From the NCBI GenBank assembly GCA_027009865.1, contig JALVCR010000291.1, positions 1 to 20,906 of the forward strand: a DNA stretch of 20,906 bases, given 5' to 3'. This DNA comes from Campylobacterales bacterium (GTDB lineage: Bacteria; Campylobacterota; Campylobacteria; Campylobacterales; JAADDG01). Within the stretch, counting starts at the first letter, position 1, and each line of letters starts with the position of its first letter. The translations under genes were made by a program, and so were the position numbers. Under the pieces are notes generated by a model. The model had not been told where the DNA came from and searched no databases. It worked only from the letters and a program-made list of their open reading frames with translations. Positions 1-6,224 of this stretch are shown here, one piece after another.

Positions 1-194
1 GCGGCGGAACCGCAGCTAAAATCCATCTTCTGTCTTACCAAATATTTTGAATTTACACTTTTTGAAGTTTCAGTTTTGGGATAAATTTTAAAAGAGCCAA
101 ATTTCATACCGATAATTATCGGCACCTTTGAATACTCTTTTTGAGCATAAAGCAAAGATAGAGAAAATAGTATAAAAAACAGAGTCTTAATCAA
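1..194 (-). CDS. C39-family periplasmic peptidase, N-terminal part (cut by window edge)
   Basis: Only the first 64 codons are in the window; the gene runs off the left edge. The frame has an in-frame TGA just upstream and no ATG, so the start must be the TTG at 194-192, about 10 nt after an AAAAGGA ribosome binding site. Residues 1-17 form a Sec signal peptide (KTLFFILFSLSLLYA, then Q), placing the enzyme in the periplasm. Near residues 52-64 comes LVRQKMDFSCGSAA, which matches the active-site start of C39 (bacteriocin-leader-type) cysteine peptidases, where the Cys of CGxA is the nucleophile. Free-standing periplasmic C39 proteins are known as FapD in Pseudomonas functional-amyloid operons. 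The TTG overlaps the stop of the 40-codon gene at 191-313 (TTGA). The His and Asp of the active site lie outside the window, so activity cannot be confirmed here. Confidence 0.8.
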   Translation of the reverse strand, partial: MIKTLFFILFSLSLLYAQKEYSKVPIIIGMKFGSFKIYPKTETSKSVNSKYLVRQKMDFSCGSA

Positions 195-313
195 TGTTTT
201 TCAATCCTTTTGGAAATCTCTAAATAGATTACTATTATTAATATCGGCAATAATATATTTATTATAAGCATTATAGGCTCTTTTGCATATGCCAAAAATT
301 CCCAAACCTCCAC
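191..313 (-). CDS. 40-aa single-span membrane protein, coupled to the C39 peptidase
   Basis: Unrecognised small gene. It starts with GTG (313-311), 7 nt after a clear AAGGA ribosome binding site (about 325-321), and ends in TGA overlapping the TTG start of the C39 gene. The product begins MEVWEFLAYAKEP, continues with a hydrophobic stretch at about residues 14-30 rich in Ile and Leu, and ends with the basic tail EISKRIEKH. By the positive-inside rule the C-terminus would be cytoplasmic. The C39 ribosome binding site lies inside its last codons, so the two genes are probably translationally coupled. It may be an anchor or partner of the secretion or processing machinery, but no function can be assigned. 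Good start signals and the exact overlap argue it is real. Confidence 0.6.
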   Translation of the reverse strand: MEVWEFLAYAKEPIMLIINILLPILIIVIYLEISKRIEKH

Positions 314-346
314 TTTTTTGTCCTTAAGGATAAAATAAATTTTACT

Positions 347-358
347 TAGTATAATATA
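347..358 (-). promoter_or_regulatory. possible -10 region for the 40-aa/C39 genes
   Basis: On the minus strand this stretch reads TATATTATACTA, containing TATTAT and TATACT hexamers, about 35-45 nt upstream of the GTG start at 313. The large inverted repeat at 359-416 lies directly upstream, where a -35 element or operator would be. No good -35 hexamer is visible, so this is only a candidate. Confidence 0.25.
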
Positions 359-416
359 GATAACAAGATATTCACACTATTAACCCGCTACCATATTATG
401 TGAATATTTTGTTATC
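359..416 (-). repeat. 18-bp inverted repeat (hairpin or operator)
   Basis: Arms 359-376 (GATAACAAGATATTCACA) and 399-416 (TGTGAATATTTTGTTATC) are reverse complements except for one position that would be a G-U pair in RNA. The loop is 22 nt. It lies between the small secreted-protein gene and the 40-aa gene, right beside a second hairpin (418-456) and just upstream of a candidate -10. It could be a dyad operator, an RNA processing hairpin, or a remnant of a mobile element. The structure is directly visible; the role is not known. Confidence 0.6.
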
Positions 417-417
417 C

Positions 418-456
418 AAAGAGCATTCAGCAAAAAGAATTAGCTGAATGCTCTTT
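418..456 (-). terminator. 14-bp perfect hairpin at the stop of the 133-aa gene
   Basis: AAAGAGCATTCAGC at 418-431 pairs perfectly with GCTGAATGCTCTTT at 443-456, with an 11-nt loop. The structure begins at the stop codon of the minus-strand gene at 456-857. The U-tract on the minus strand is short (CTCTTTGG), so it may be a weak terminator or an mRNA 3'-end stabiliser rather than a strong stop. Confidence 0.55.
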
Positions 457-857
457 CAAAAAGGCTTTAAAGCAGATTGAAGCTGATTTGTTATATTTAT
501 TCCTCCTGTAATTTTAGAATTCATAACAAAAACTATATTTATAGGAACATTGACTGCGGAATTTACAGCATTAATAGGAACAAAAGCATCCTTTTGAGCA
601 AAACCGCTTATCATAATTGAATCTACAAGCGAACTTGGAACCCCCGCATATTTAAAAAGCGATGAGTTTATTCTTATAGCATCACTGTTTTTATAAGCTC
701 CGTATGAGAGCGAATTTTTTATAGCATTATCCATCACTTGATAATTAAGTGTAAAACCTTGTGCAGAAATATCCGATAGCTCACTATCGTCAACCGTTTC
801 CAATTTACCCGCAAAAGCAAAAATAGTTATTAACAGTAGCAACCATAAACTTTTCAT
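456..857 (-). CDS. small secreted protein with double-glycine-like leader motif
   Basis: Start chosen at the ATG at 857-855, preceded by AAAGGA 3-4 nt upstream; the ATG 18 nt further upstream has no ribosome binding site and lies in a hairpin. The product is 133 aa. Residues 1-16 form a Sec signal peptide (LLLLITIFAFA then G). Residues 22-34 read VDDSELSDISAQG, sharing the pattern L-x-x-I/V-S-A-Q-G with the neighbouring 558-aa protein at the same place after the signal. The rest has no recognised domain: it is rich in Ser, Asn, Ile and Val, has no Cys, and ends in Phe. Likely a minor partner (nucleator or assembly component) of the large repeat protein, by position and shared leader; this is inference. 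Two hairpins separate it from the upstream gene. Confidence 0.75.
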   Translation of the reverse strand: MKSLWLLLLITIFAFAGKLETVDDSELSDISAQGFTLNYQVMDNAIKNSLSYGAYKNSDAIRINSSLFKYAGVPSSLVDSIMISGFAQKDAFVPINAVNSAVNVPINIVFVMNSKITGGINITNQLQSALKPF

Positions 858-871
858 TTTATATCCTTTAT

Positions 872-919
872 GCAACCGCTTTTAAACGGTTTGCTAAGAA
901 AGGAGACAAAGTCCCCTTT
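872..919 (-). promoter_or_regulatory. two intercistronic hairpins (attenuator-like)
   Basis: Between the 558-aa and 133-aa genes the minus-strand RNA can form AAAGGGGAC/GUCUCCUUU (919-911 with 907-899, one G-U pair, UUU loop) directly after the stop codon. A second hairpin covers 894-872 (GCAAxCCG with CGGUUGC), ending about 5 nt before the AAAGGA of the next gene. The first resembles a partial terminator; together they could lower expression of the downstream gene relative to the abundant structural protein. Confidence 0.45.
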
Positions 920-920
920 T

Positions 921-2597
921 TTAGAAATTATTTGCGGTTTGAACGGCTGTTTGAGTAATGCTCCAATTTGTAGCCGTTTGGATATTGGCTATATTTAATC
1001 CATAGTTTACAGCACTACCTGCAGTATTGCCCAAAATCAAGCTTGAAGTTCCAGTTTGCGCGTCTATTAATTGCACTTTTCCGTTATTGTTTGCTTGTTT
1101 TTCTATATTGCCATTATTTACTACATCTTGATTATGAGTTCCGCAATTTTCGGCGGTTTGAATGTTTGATTGAGTAAGAACAGAAGCAGTTGTCGGTTTT
1201 CCGCTTACATCAAGCACGTTTACGCCGCTATTTACTGCAGAATCTGCATTATTATGAGAAGCTAAAGAGGCAAGATTTTTTTGAGCATTATTTATTTGAA
1301 CAGCTCCATTATTATTTTGTCCATTATCTGCGCTTCCATTTACTATTTTTTGAGGAGCTGTATATTTGTTTACAGCTTTTTGTTCATTTGTTTGATCAAT
1401 AAAGTTCAGATTGCCAGCATTTTCAACAGAAGCTATATTTTGTCCGATATTTAAAGCAGAGTTTGCCGTATTTGTGAAAGCCATTCCAGAAATATCATTT
1501 TGAGCGCCGTTTACTTGAACTGCTGCATTATTGTTTTTAGCATTTACCGCTTTTTTAGCGGTTCCTACATATTGATACTCATATTTTCCGCCTCCGTTAT
1601 AAGCGTTTTGAGTATTTTTTTGGGAAATTTTTATGTTGCCAGTTACATCTTTGGCATCCATAATATTTTGGCCTATATTTTCTGCTGAATATGCCGTATT
1701 TGTAATAGCAAGTCCGTTTGCTTTATTTTGAGCATTATCGTTAGCCTGAACAGCTGCGCTATTATTTTTTTGCTCTTTTGTATTTTCTCCATTTGTAACG
1801 GTTTGCTCTAACATAGTTTTTGCATGTTTTGCATTTTGAATATTCTCTTGCCATAATTTAGGATTTTCAGTATCAGTAGCATATAGAATATTTTGCCCGG
1901 TATTTTTAGCAGAAGATGCGGAATTATCTATTGAAAGAGCGCTTGCTTTGCTTTGAGCGTCTCCGTTTAGCTGGACAGCCGCATTGTTGTTGCTTTGTTT
2001 CATAACTGTATCTTCACTTGCCACATGTTGAACTAAAGCATTTGTATTAGATGCTTGTTGAGAATTTTTTTGTCTTAAAACAAGATTTTTGGACTTATCT
2101 ACGGTTAGAATATTTTGTCCCTCATTGATTCCTGATTTAGCTGCATTTACCATAACGGAAGCTGAAGATTCCATTTGAGCTTTATCGCTTAAGTTGACTG
2201 CTCCGTTATCATTTATCTGATCTCTTAGAGACTTTTTATTTGTAGTGCTTTGAACGGCATTTTTTCCATTTTTAGCTATCTGACAATTTTTTTGAGTAAG
2301 CTCTCCGCTTCCATTTACCAAACTTGCAACGTTTTGATTGGCGTTTATTGCAGAAGAAGAGCTATTTACAATTTCCATACCTTGAGCTTTTTGTTGAGAT
2401 TTGCCTCTGAGCTCTAATGCCTCATTGTTATTGTATTGAGAATTCGTGGTTCCGCCATTGTATATATTTTGAATTCCCTGAGCACTAACACCTTCAAGGT
2501 CGCTTTCCGAAAGAGAACTAATTTCAGCCACCGCTACACTTGAAGAAACCATCATCGCAACAAGTGTGGAAATCATCCATCTTTTTCCCGCTACCAT
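921..2597 (-). CDS. secreted repeat protein, amyloid-like (Fap/curlin-type pattern)
   Basis: 558 aa, ATG preceded by AAGGAG 7 nt upstream. A Sec signal (residues 1-24, ending AVA before E) is followed by residues 29-41, LSESDLEGVSAQG, a double-glycine-leader-like motif. Residues 54-558 hold seven imperfect repeats starting near residues 54, 127, 201, 276, 354, 427 and 501. The pattern is roughly QxNNNxAVQxNxAQ, then NxAxSAxNxGQNI, then LxQxNxQxA. Asn, Gln, Ala, Ser and Gly dominate, and there are only two Cys. Regularly spaced Asn/Gln and small residues are typical of functional amyloids such as curli CsgA and Pseudomonas FapB/FapC. The FapC C-terminal CxC motif is absent, so it is not a canonical FapC. 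Likely the main fibre subunit of a biofilm or surface material. The family call rests on the repeat pattern and the C39 neighbour. Confidence 0.75.
   Translation of the reverse strand: MVAGKRWMISTLVAMMVSSSVAVAEISSLSESDLEGVSAQGIQNIYNGGTTNSQYNNNEALELRGKSQQKAQGMEIVNSSSSAINANQNVASLVNGSGELTQKNCQIAKNGKNAVQSTTNKKSLRDQINDNGAVNLSDKAQMESSASVMVNAAKSGINEGQNILTVDKSKNLVLRQKNSQQASNTNALVQHVASEDTVMKQSNNNAAVQLNGDAQSKASALSIDNSASSAKNTGQNILYATDTENPKLWQENIQNAKHAKTMLEQTVTNGENTKEQKNNSAAVQANDNAQNKANGLAITNTAYSAENIGQNIMDAKDVTGNIKISQKNTQNAYNGGGKYEYQYVGTAKKAVNAKNNNAAVQVNGAQNDISGMAFTNTANSALNIGQNIASVENAGNLNFIDQTNEQKAVNKYTAPQKIVNGSADNGQNNNGAVQINNAQKNLASLASHNNADSAVNSGVNVLDVSGKPTTASVLTQSNIQTAENCGTHNQDVVNNGNIEKQANNNGKVQLIDAQTGTSSLILGNTAGSAVNYGLNIANIQTATNWSITQTAVQTANNF
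924..2438 (-). repeat. seven tandem protein repeats of 73-78 residues
   Basis: Protein-level tandem repeats with periods 73, 74, 75, 78, 73 and 74 residues and a shorter last unit of 58. Most conserved parts are the opening NNNxAVQ block and the SAxNxGQNI block about 30 residues later; the second half of each unit varies in sequence and length. DNA identity between units is low, so they are old and diverged rather than recently amplified. Confidence 0.8.
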
Positions 2598-2658
2598 CTC
2601 TAACTCCTTTTTATTTTATGGTTTCAATTAGGGAGGAGAAGTAATCTTTACTTTCCTA

Positions 2659-2701
2659 TAAAAGGATTATCACATAATTAAGTGCAGAAATTATGCAGAA
2701 A
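2659..2701 (-). promoter_or_regulatory. promoter of the repeat-protein gene with tandem regulator site
   Basis: On the minus strand TTTCTGCA occurs twice, at 2701-2694 and 2690-2683, exactly 11 bp apart, followed by an extended -10 (TGTGATAAT; hexamer 2671-2666). The expected -35 position (about 2694-2689) falls inside the direct repeats. OmpR/PhoB-family regulators bind direct repeats with 10-11 bp spacing overlapping -35, and such a regulator is encoded immediately upstream. Expected transcript start is near 2659, giving a leader of about 60 nt. Confidence 0.5.
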
Positions 2702-2837
2702 ATATTTATTTTTTAAACTTGTTAAAAATTTTTTTAATTCTAATTTTATTTTTTAAAGATCCTATAAAAATTTTATTATTTAAGAAGCTAATTTTAAGAA
2801 AAAATGTAGAAAAATTTTTTAACCCATTTTATCCTAT

Positions 2838-3485
2838 TTATTCTATTATATAGCCTATGCCTTTTATATTTTTTATAATTTTTTTACCTATTTTTTTATG
2901 AATATCTCTTATATGACTGGAAATTGTTTTAAAACTTTTAATTTCTTCATTCCATACAAATTCTCCTAAAATGTCGGGGGGAACAATTTTTCCTCTGTTT
3001 TTTAGTAAAAAATAAAGTATTTTATCTTGTTTTTTGGTAAGATATATTTTACTATTTTTATATAAAAGTTCTCTTTTTGAGAGATTATACTTCATAGAAT
3101 CGCTTATTTGAATCTCTTTTTGATATTTTATGCATCTTAAAATATTTTCAATTCTAAGATTTAACTCTTCAATTTCAAACGGTTTTTTTATATAGTCGTA
3201 TGTTCCCATTTTAAAGGCTTTTTTGATATAAAATATATCTCTTTTGTTGCTTATTACTAAAGAAGGAATATTAAAAAGTTTTTTCTCAAAATATTCTAAA
3301 ACTTCAAATCGATCTTCATAAGAAGAGTCTATATCCAAAACTAAAATATCAAAATCATAAATATTTTCCTTAAAAAGAATTTCATCATTTGTTTTAAAAA
3401 TTTCTATATTTAAATTTTTTTGTTCAAAATAGTATTTTATTCTTCTTTTGTAATAAAGATCGTCACTTACTACAGCCACTTTCAC
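2838..3485 (-). CDS. OmpR/PhoB-family response regulator (orphan)
   Basis: 215 aa, GTG start at 3485 with a weak AGAGAG ribosome binding site. The receiver domain (about residues 1-115) has the acidic pair D8/D9, phospho-acceptor D51 in LVLDID, S79 and the conserved K101 before P102. The C-terminal winged helix (about 130-214) has the typical ending (IGKKIIKNIKGIGYIIE). All residues needed for phosphorylation are present, so it should respond to a histidine kinase, but none is encoded in the window. It sits just upstream of, and on the same strand as, the amyloid-like genes, and their promoter carries a matching tandem repeat; control of that operon is inferred. Confidence 0.9.
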   Translation of the reverse strand: MKVAVVSDDLYYKRRIKYYFEQKNLNIEIFKTNDEILFKENIYDFDILVLDIDSSYEDRFEVLEYFEKKLFNIPSLVISNKRDIFYIKKAFKMGTYDYIKKPFEIEELNLRIENILRCIKYQKEIQISDSMKYNLSKRELLYKNSKIYLTKKQDKILYFLLKNRGKIVPPDILGEFVWNEEIKSFKTISSHIRDIHKKIGKKIIKNIKGIGYIIE

Positions 3486-3543
3486 TTTTAACTCTCTTTT
3501 GTATATTTTCTTTAAAAATAAAAAATTTATATATATAATTTTA

Positions 3544-3569
3544 TCGGAAGAAATATAAAATTTTTCCGA
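3544..3569. promoter_or_regulatory. short inverted repeat upstream of the response regulator gene
   Basis: TCGGAA at 3544-3549 and TTCCGA at 3564-3569 flank an AT-only centre, about 60-85 bp upstream of the GTG start, close to an AT-rich TATATATA stretch that could hold a -10. A possible operator; the arms are only 6 bp, so chance is not excluded. Confidence 0.3.
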
Positions 3570-3630
3570 AAACCAACTATATATCTGCTTTTTGAAATTA
3601 TCATTTAAGAAAAGTTATGATTTAAAAGGA

Positions 3631-3647
3631 GGAGAGAAAAACTCTCC
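3631..3647 (-). terminator. hairpin after the hydrolase gene
   Basis: GGAGAG (3631-3636) and CTCTCC (3642-3647) enclose an AAAAA loop, 3 nt past the stop codon of the minus-strand gene at 3651. In minus-strand RNA it is followed by UCCUUUU. Likely an intrinsic terminator closing the three-gene operon 3651-6164. Confidence 0.55.
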
Positions 3648-3650
3648 GTT

Positions 3651-4850
3651 TTATCTGAAAGAATCGAAAAAAGAAGCTGCCTCCATATATGAAGGGCCTG
3701 CACACTCTATATGATCATCTCCCTTTAAAGTAACAAGTTCTATATCCTTTGCCCCGTTTTGTAAAAAGTTCTCAAATGCTGTTTCTGAATTGAAAAAAGG
3801 AACTATCGGATCATGATCACAGTGAATAAGTTTAAGAGGCATTTTAGGAGACCAGTTTACTACTGAATTTTCAATAAGAGCCCTTTTTAGCTCTACCTCT
3901 CCGTCTGAGAAATATGAAGCTAAAAAATCGGCTCTAAACAGCTCGTTTGTAACATTTGTAAGCTCTTTAAAAATTTCATTGGAAGTTTTTGTTTTATCAA
4001 AAAGAGAAGGCAATTTATCGGCATAAGGTTCTGCAATAATATCTCTTAATCTATTCCATCCGTAATACTCATCGTAAGCGTAAACCAAATAGGCGACAAA
4101 CGGAGAGTAGCTAAGCATTCCGCTAAAAAGATATACATCCGCTGTAGATTTTAAATCGTAAGGGCCAGCCATTGGAGCCGCTGCGGTAACTTTAATCTCA
4201 TCAGAAAAGCTATCTTGAATCTTTTCCAAAGCGGCCATTGTAACATATCCCCCTTCGGAGTATCCTGATAAAAACAGTTTATCGCTTAGAGGAATATTAT
4301 TTGATTTGCAATAGTTTTTAACCGCTTTTATCATATCTATTACGCTTCTTGCCGAAGGCTCTTTTATAAGATAGGGATGAAGCATATTCCCGCTTGCTCC
4401 ATATCCTATATAATCTGGCATTGCCAAAATATAACCTCTAAGAGCGCTAAAGAGTATAACCGAAGCGTTTAAAGGATTTTTTGATGGAGCTTCCTCGTTT
4501 GTAAAGATAGTTCCGTGCTGATCGCTTACAAGCGGAGTTGGAGATGATAAATTTAGAGGAATTACCAAAAGTCCCGAAGCGTTTATTAAATTTCCAAATC
4601 TATCAAGCGTTTTATAAACCAAAACAAAAGTCTCTATTCCAAAAACTTTCGGAGAGGATATTTGCATATCATTTAAAATTTGTGCCATAGTCTTTTCATC
4701 ATAAGTTGCGGTTTTGGTAAGAGATACCACATCTCCCGGTTTTGAGACGATACCGCTTGCGCCCCCTCCATTGCTCTCTCCTCCTCCGCATCCACTAAAA
4801 AACATGAAAAAAAACCCTATCAAAATTATTTGTAAAATTCTTGTAATCAT
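3651..4850 (-). CDS. lipoprotein alpha/beta hydrolase (secretory lipase/esterase type)
   Basis: 399 aa, ATG with AGGGGAG upstream. Signal peptide with lipobox FSGC (Cys21), followed by a Gly-rich linker, so probably an outer-membrane-attached lipoprotein. Alpha/beta hydrolase fold: an oxyanion-type segment near DQHGT (110-114), nucleophile Ser198 in GYSEGG, Asp347 in HCDHDPIVP and His380 in DDHIE complete the triad. Length and layout resemble secretory lipase (LIP)/prolyl-oligopeptidase-like serine esterases acting on esters outside the cell; substrate unknown. It is the last gene of an operon, 10 nt after the small lipoprotein gene. Confidence 0.82.
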   Translation of the reverse strand: MITRILQIILIGFFFMFFSGCGGGESNGGGASGIVSKPGDVVSLTKTATYDEKTMAQILNDMQISSPKVFGIETFVLVYKTLDRFGNLINASGLLVIPLNLSSPTPLVSDQHGTIFTNEEAPSKNPLNASVILFSALRGYILAMPDYIGYGASGNMLHPYLIKEPSARSVIDMIKAVKNYCKSNNIPLSDKLFLSGYSEGGYVTMAALEKIQDSFSDEIKVTAAAPMAGPYDLKSTADVYLFSGMLSYSPFVAYLVYAYDEYYGWNRLRDIIAEPYADKLPSLFDKTKTSNEIFKELTNVTNELFRADFLASYFSDGEVELKRALIENSVVNWSPKMPLKLIHCDHDPIVPFFNSETAFENFLQNGAKDIELVTLKGDDHIECAGPSYMEAASFFDSFR

Positions 4851-4860
4851 AAGCTCCCCT

Positions 4861-5262
4861 TTAATATATTTTTCTAATTATTAAATTTCTAACTAAAATT
4901 GGATGATTATTTTTATACTTATCGACAAAAATAAGTTTTAAATTTAATTTTTTATCATCTTTTTCATATCTGCACCCTCTTAAAGTAACAATTAATGTTT
5001 GATTGTTTTTTTCATAATCTATATTGTTAATTTCGCATACTCTATTTTTAAACATTGCTTTAGCTGTTAAAACTTTTAAATTTTTGCAATTTTTTGTTTT
5101 TATGTAGGCTTTTATCGTTACCAAAGGAGAGGCAGATTTATAGCCGATTTTTGGCATCAGATTAACCCATGAAGAGGCTTTTTCTATTTTTGGATGGCAC
5201 TCGTTTTTAGCCCCGCACCCGTAAAGGAAAAAGATAAAGACAAAAAATATAATATTTTTCAT
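4861..5262 (-). CDS. small lipoprotein of unknown function
   Basis: 133 aa. Residues 1-16 make a lipoprotein signal with lipobox LYGC (Cys16). No family recognised. The mature part is Lys-rich with alternating hydrophobic residues (for example LNLKLIFVDKY near the C-terminus) suggesting a small beta-sandwich, and contains several further Cys (in KNECHP, KNCKN, NRVCE, RGCRY) that could form disulfides in the periplasm. Its ATG overlaps the stop of the upstream deacetylase-fold gene (ATGA), so it is translationally coupled to it. Confidence 0.7.
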   Translation of the reverse strand: MKNIIFFVFIFFLYGCGAKNECHPKIEKASSWVNLMPKIGYKSASPLVTIKAYIKTKNCKNLKVLTAKAMFKNRVCEINNIDYEKNNQTLIVTLRGCRYEKDDKKLNLKLIFVDKYKNNHPILVRNLIIRKIY

Positions 5263-6164
5263 TTTCTATCCAATAAATCAAAAGTAATCTCTACGCTTTT
5301 TACCAAAGAGTCTAAATTGTAACCCCCTTCCAATAAAAAAGCGACAGGTTTGTTTTTGGAAAAATCCAAGATCCTCTCTATAAGCTTTGAAAGCCCCTCA
5401 AAAGTGATATTTGCGCTTGAAATCATCTCATCTTTCATCAAATCATACCCCGCGGAAACAAGCAGTATATCAAAATCAAAATTTTTAGGAAGCCTATCGT
5501 AAAGAGATAAAAACTCATCATCTTCTATATCATCTTTATAGGGGCAATTTAGATTAAAGCCCTTTCCTTTTCCCTCTCCTATCTCATCTTCGCTTCCAGT
5601 AAAATAGGGATAGTTGTTTTTTTCATGAGTGCTAAAATAAAATACCGTATCATCTTTATAGAAAATATCCTGCGTTCCGTTTCCGTGATGAACGTCAAAA
5701 TCTATAATCATAACTTTCTTAAAACCCATATCCTGAGCATATTTAGCCATCATTGCAATATTATTAAATATGCAAAATCCCTGCCCCATCATTCTCTCTG
5801 CATGATGACCTGGAGGGCGCAGATTTAAAAAGGCTCTTTTTATCTCTTTGTTTTTGAAAGCTTCAACTGCTCTTTTTGTGCAAGTAGCCGCGCTTAGGGC
5901 AACTTCATAGCTTCTTTTAGAGAGTATCGTATCGCTGTTTAGTATCATCCTAACGCCGTTTTCATACCCCTTCTCCACCCAATCCACATAGCTTTTATCA
6001 TGAATTTTATATAAATCCTCTTTACTTTGGGCTTTAAGCTCTAAAGGGTAGAAAGAGAAGGTGCTTTTTATCATTTCATCTATTAAAATCACTCTGTTTT
6101 TGTTTTCTATATGATTTCCAGTTTCATGAAGAGTAAAAATAGGATCATAGAGGTATCCGACCAT
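5259..6164 (-). CDS. histone deacetylase-fold amidohydrolase (AcuC/APAH-like)
   Basis: 301 aa, ATG preceded by AAGGA 7 nt upstream. Zn-dependent class I/II HDAC-superfamily motifs are all present: RPPGHHAE with the paired His120/His121, DFDVHHGNGT giving Zn ligands Asp157 and His159, SAGYD with the third ligand Asp241, and EGGYN with Tyr282. Bacterial members remove acetyl groups from polyamines, small amides or lysine side chains; the substrate cannot be told from sequence. No signal peptide, so cytoplasmic. First gene of an operon with two lipoproteins. The start is divergent from the PemK-like gene with only about 60 bp between. Confidence 0.92.
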   Translation of the reverse strand: MVGYLYDPIFTLHETGNHIENKNRVILIDEMIKSTFSFYPLELKAQSKEDLYKIHDKSYVDWVEKGYENGVRMILNSDTILSKRSYEVALSAATCTKRAVEAFKNKEIKRAFLNLRPPGHHAERMMGQGFCIFNNIAMMAKYAQDMGFKKVMIIDFDVHHGNGTQDIFYKDDTVFYFSTHEKNNYPYFTGSEDEIGEGKGKGFNLNCPYKDDIEDDEFLSLYDRLPKNFDFDILLVSAGYDLMKDEMISSANITFEGLSKLIERILDFSKNKPVAFLLEGGYNLDSLVKSVEITFDLLDRK

Positions 6165-6211
6165 TCCAAATCCTTTTTGTTTTATTGTATCATTTTATTT
6201 AAAGATTTGGA

Positions 6212-6217
6212 TATAAT
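6212..6217 (+). promoter_or_regulatory. -10 box for the PemK-like gene
   Basis: A perfect TATAAT ends 7 bp before the ATG at 6225, so transcription would start on or next to the first base of the start codon. No ribosome binding site lies between. This points to a leaderless transcript; no convincing -35 is seen. Confidence 0.5.
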
Positions 6218-6224
6218 CTCTTCT

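Noticed and set aside
1190..1688. Plus-strand open frames opposite the large repeat protein
   Set aside because: Low-complexity antisense of Asn/Gln/Ala codons with no start signals; the minus-strand frame has signal peptide and repeats.
924..2438. Canonical curli (CsgA) or FapC assignment for the repeat protein
   Set aside because: The curlin S-x5-Q-x-G motif and the FapC C-terminal CxC are absent, so only an amyloid-like label is given.
3512..3597. 25-codon ATG frame upstream of the response regulator on the minus strand
   Set aside because: No ribosome binding site, AT-rich, and no recognisable features.
6111..6224. Upstream ATG at 6111 for the PemK-like gene
   Set aside because: It would overlap the divergent amidohydrolase gene and its promoter; ATG at 6225 lies just after TATAAT.
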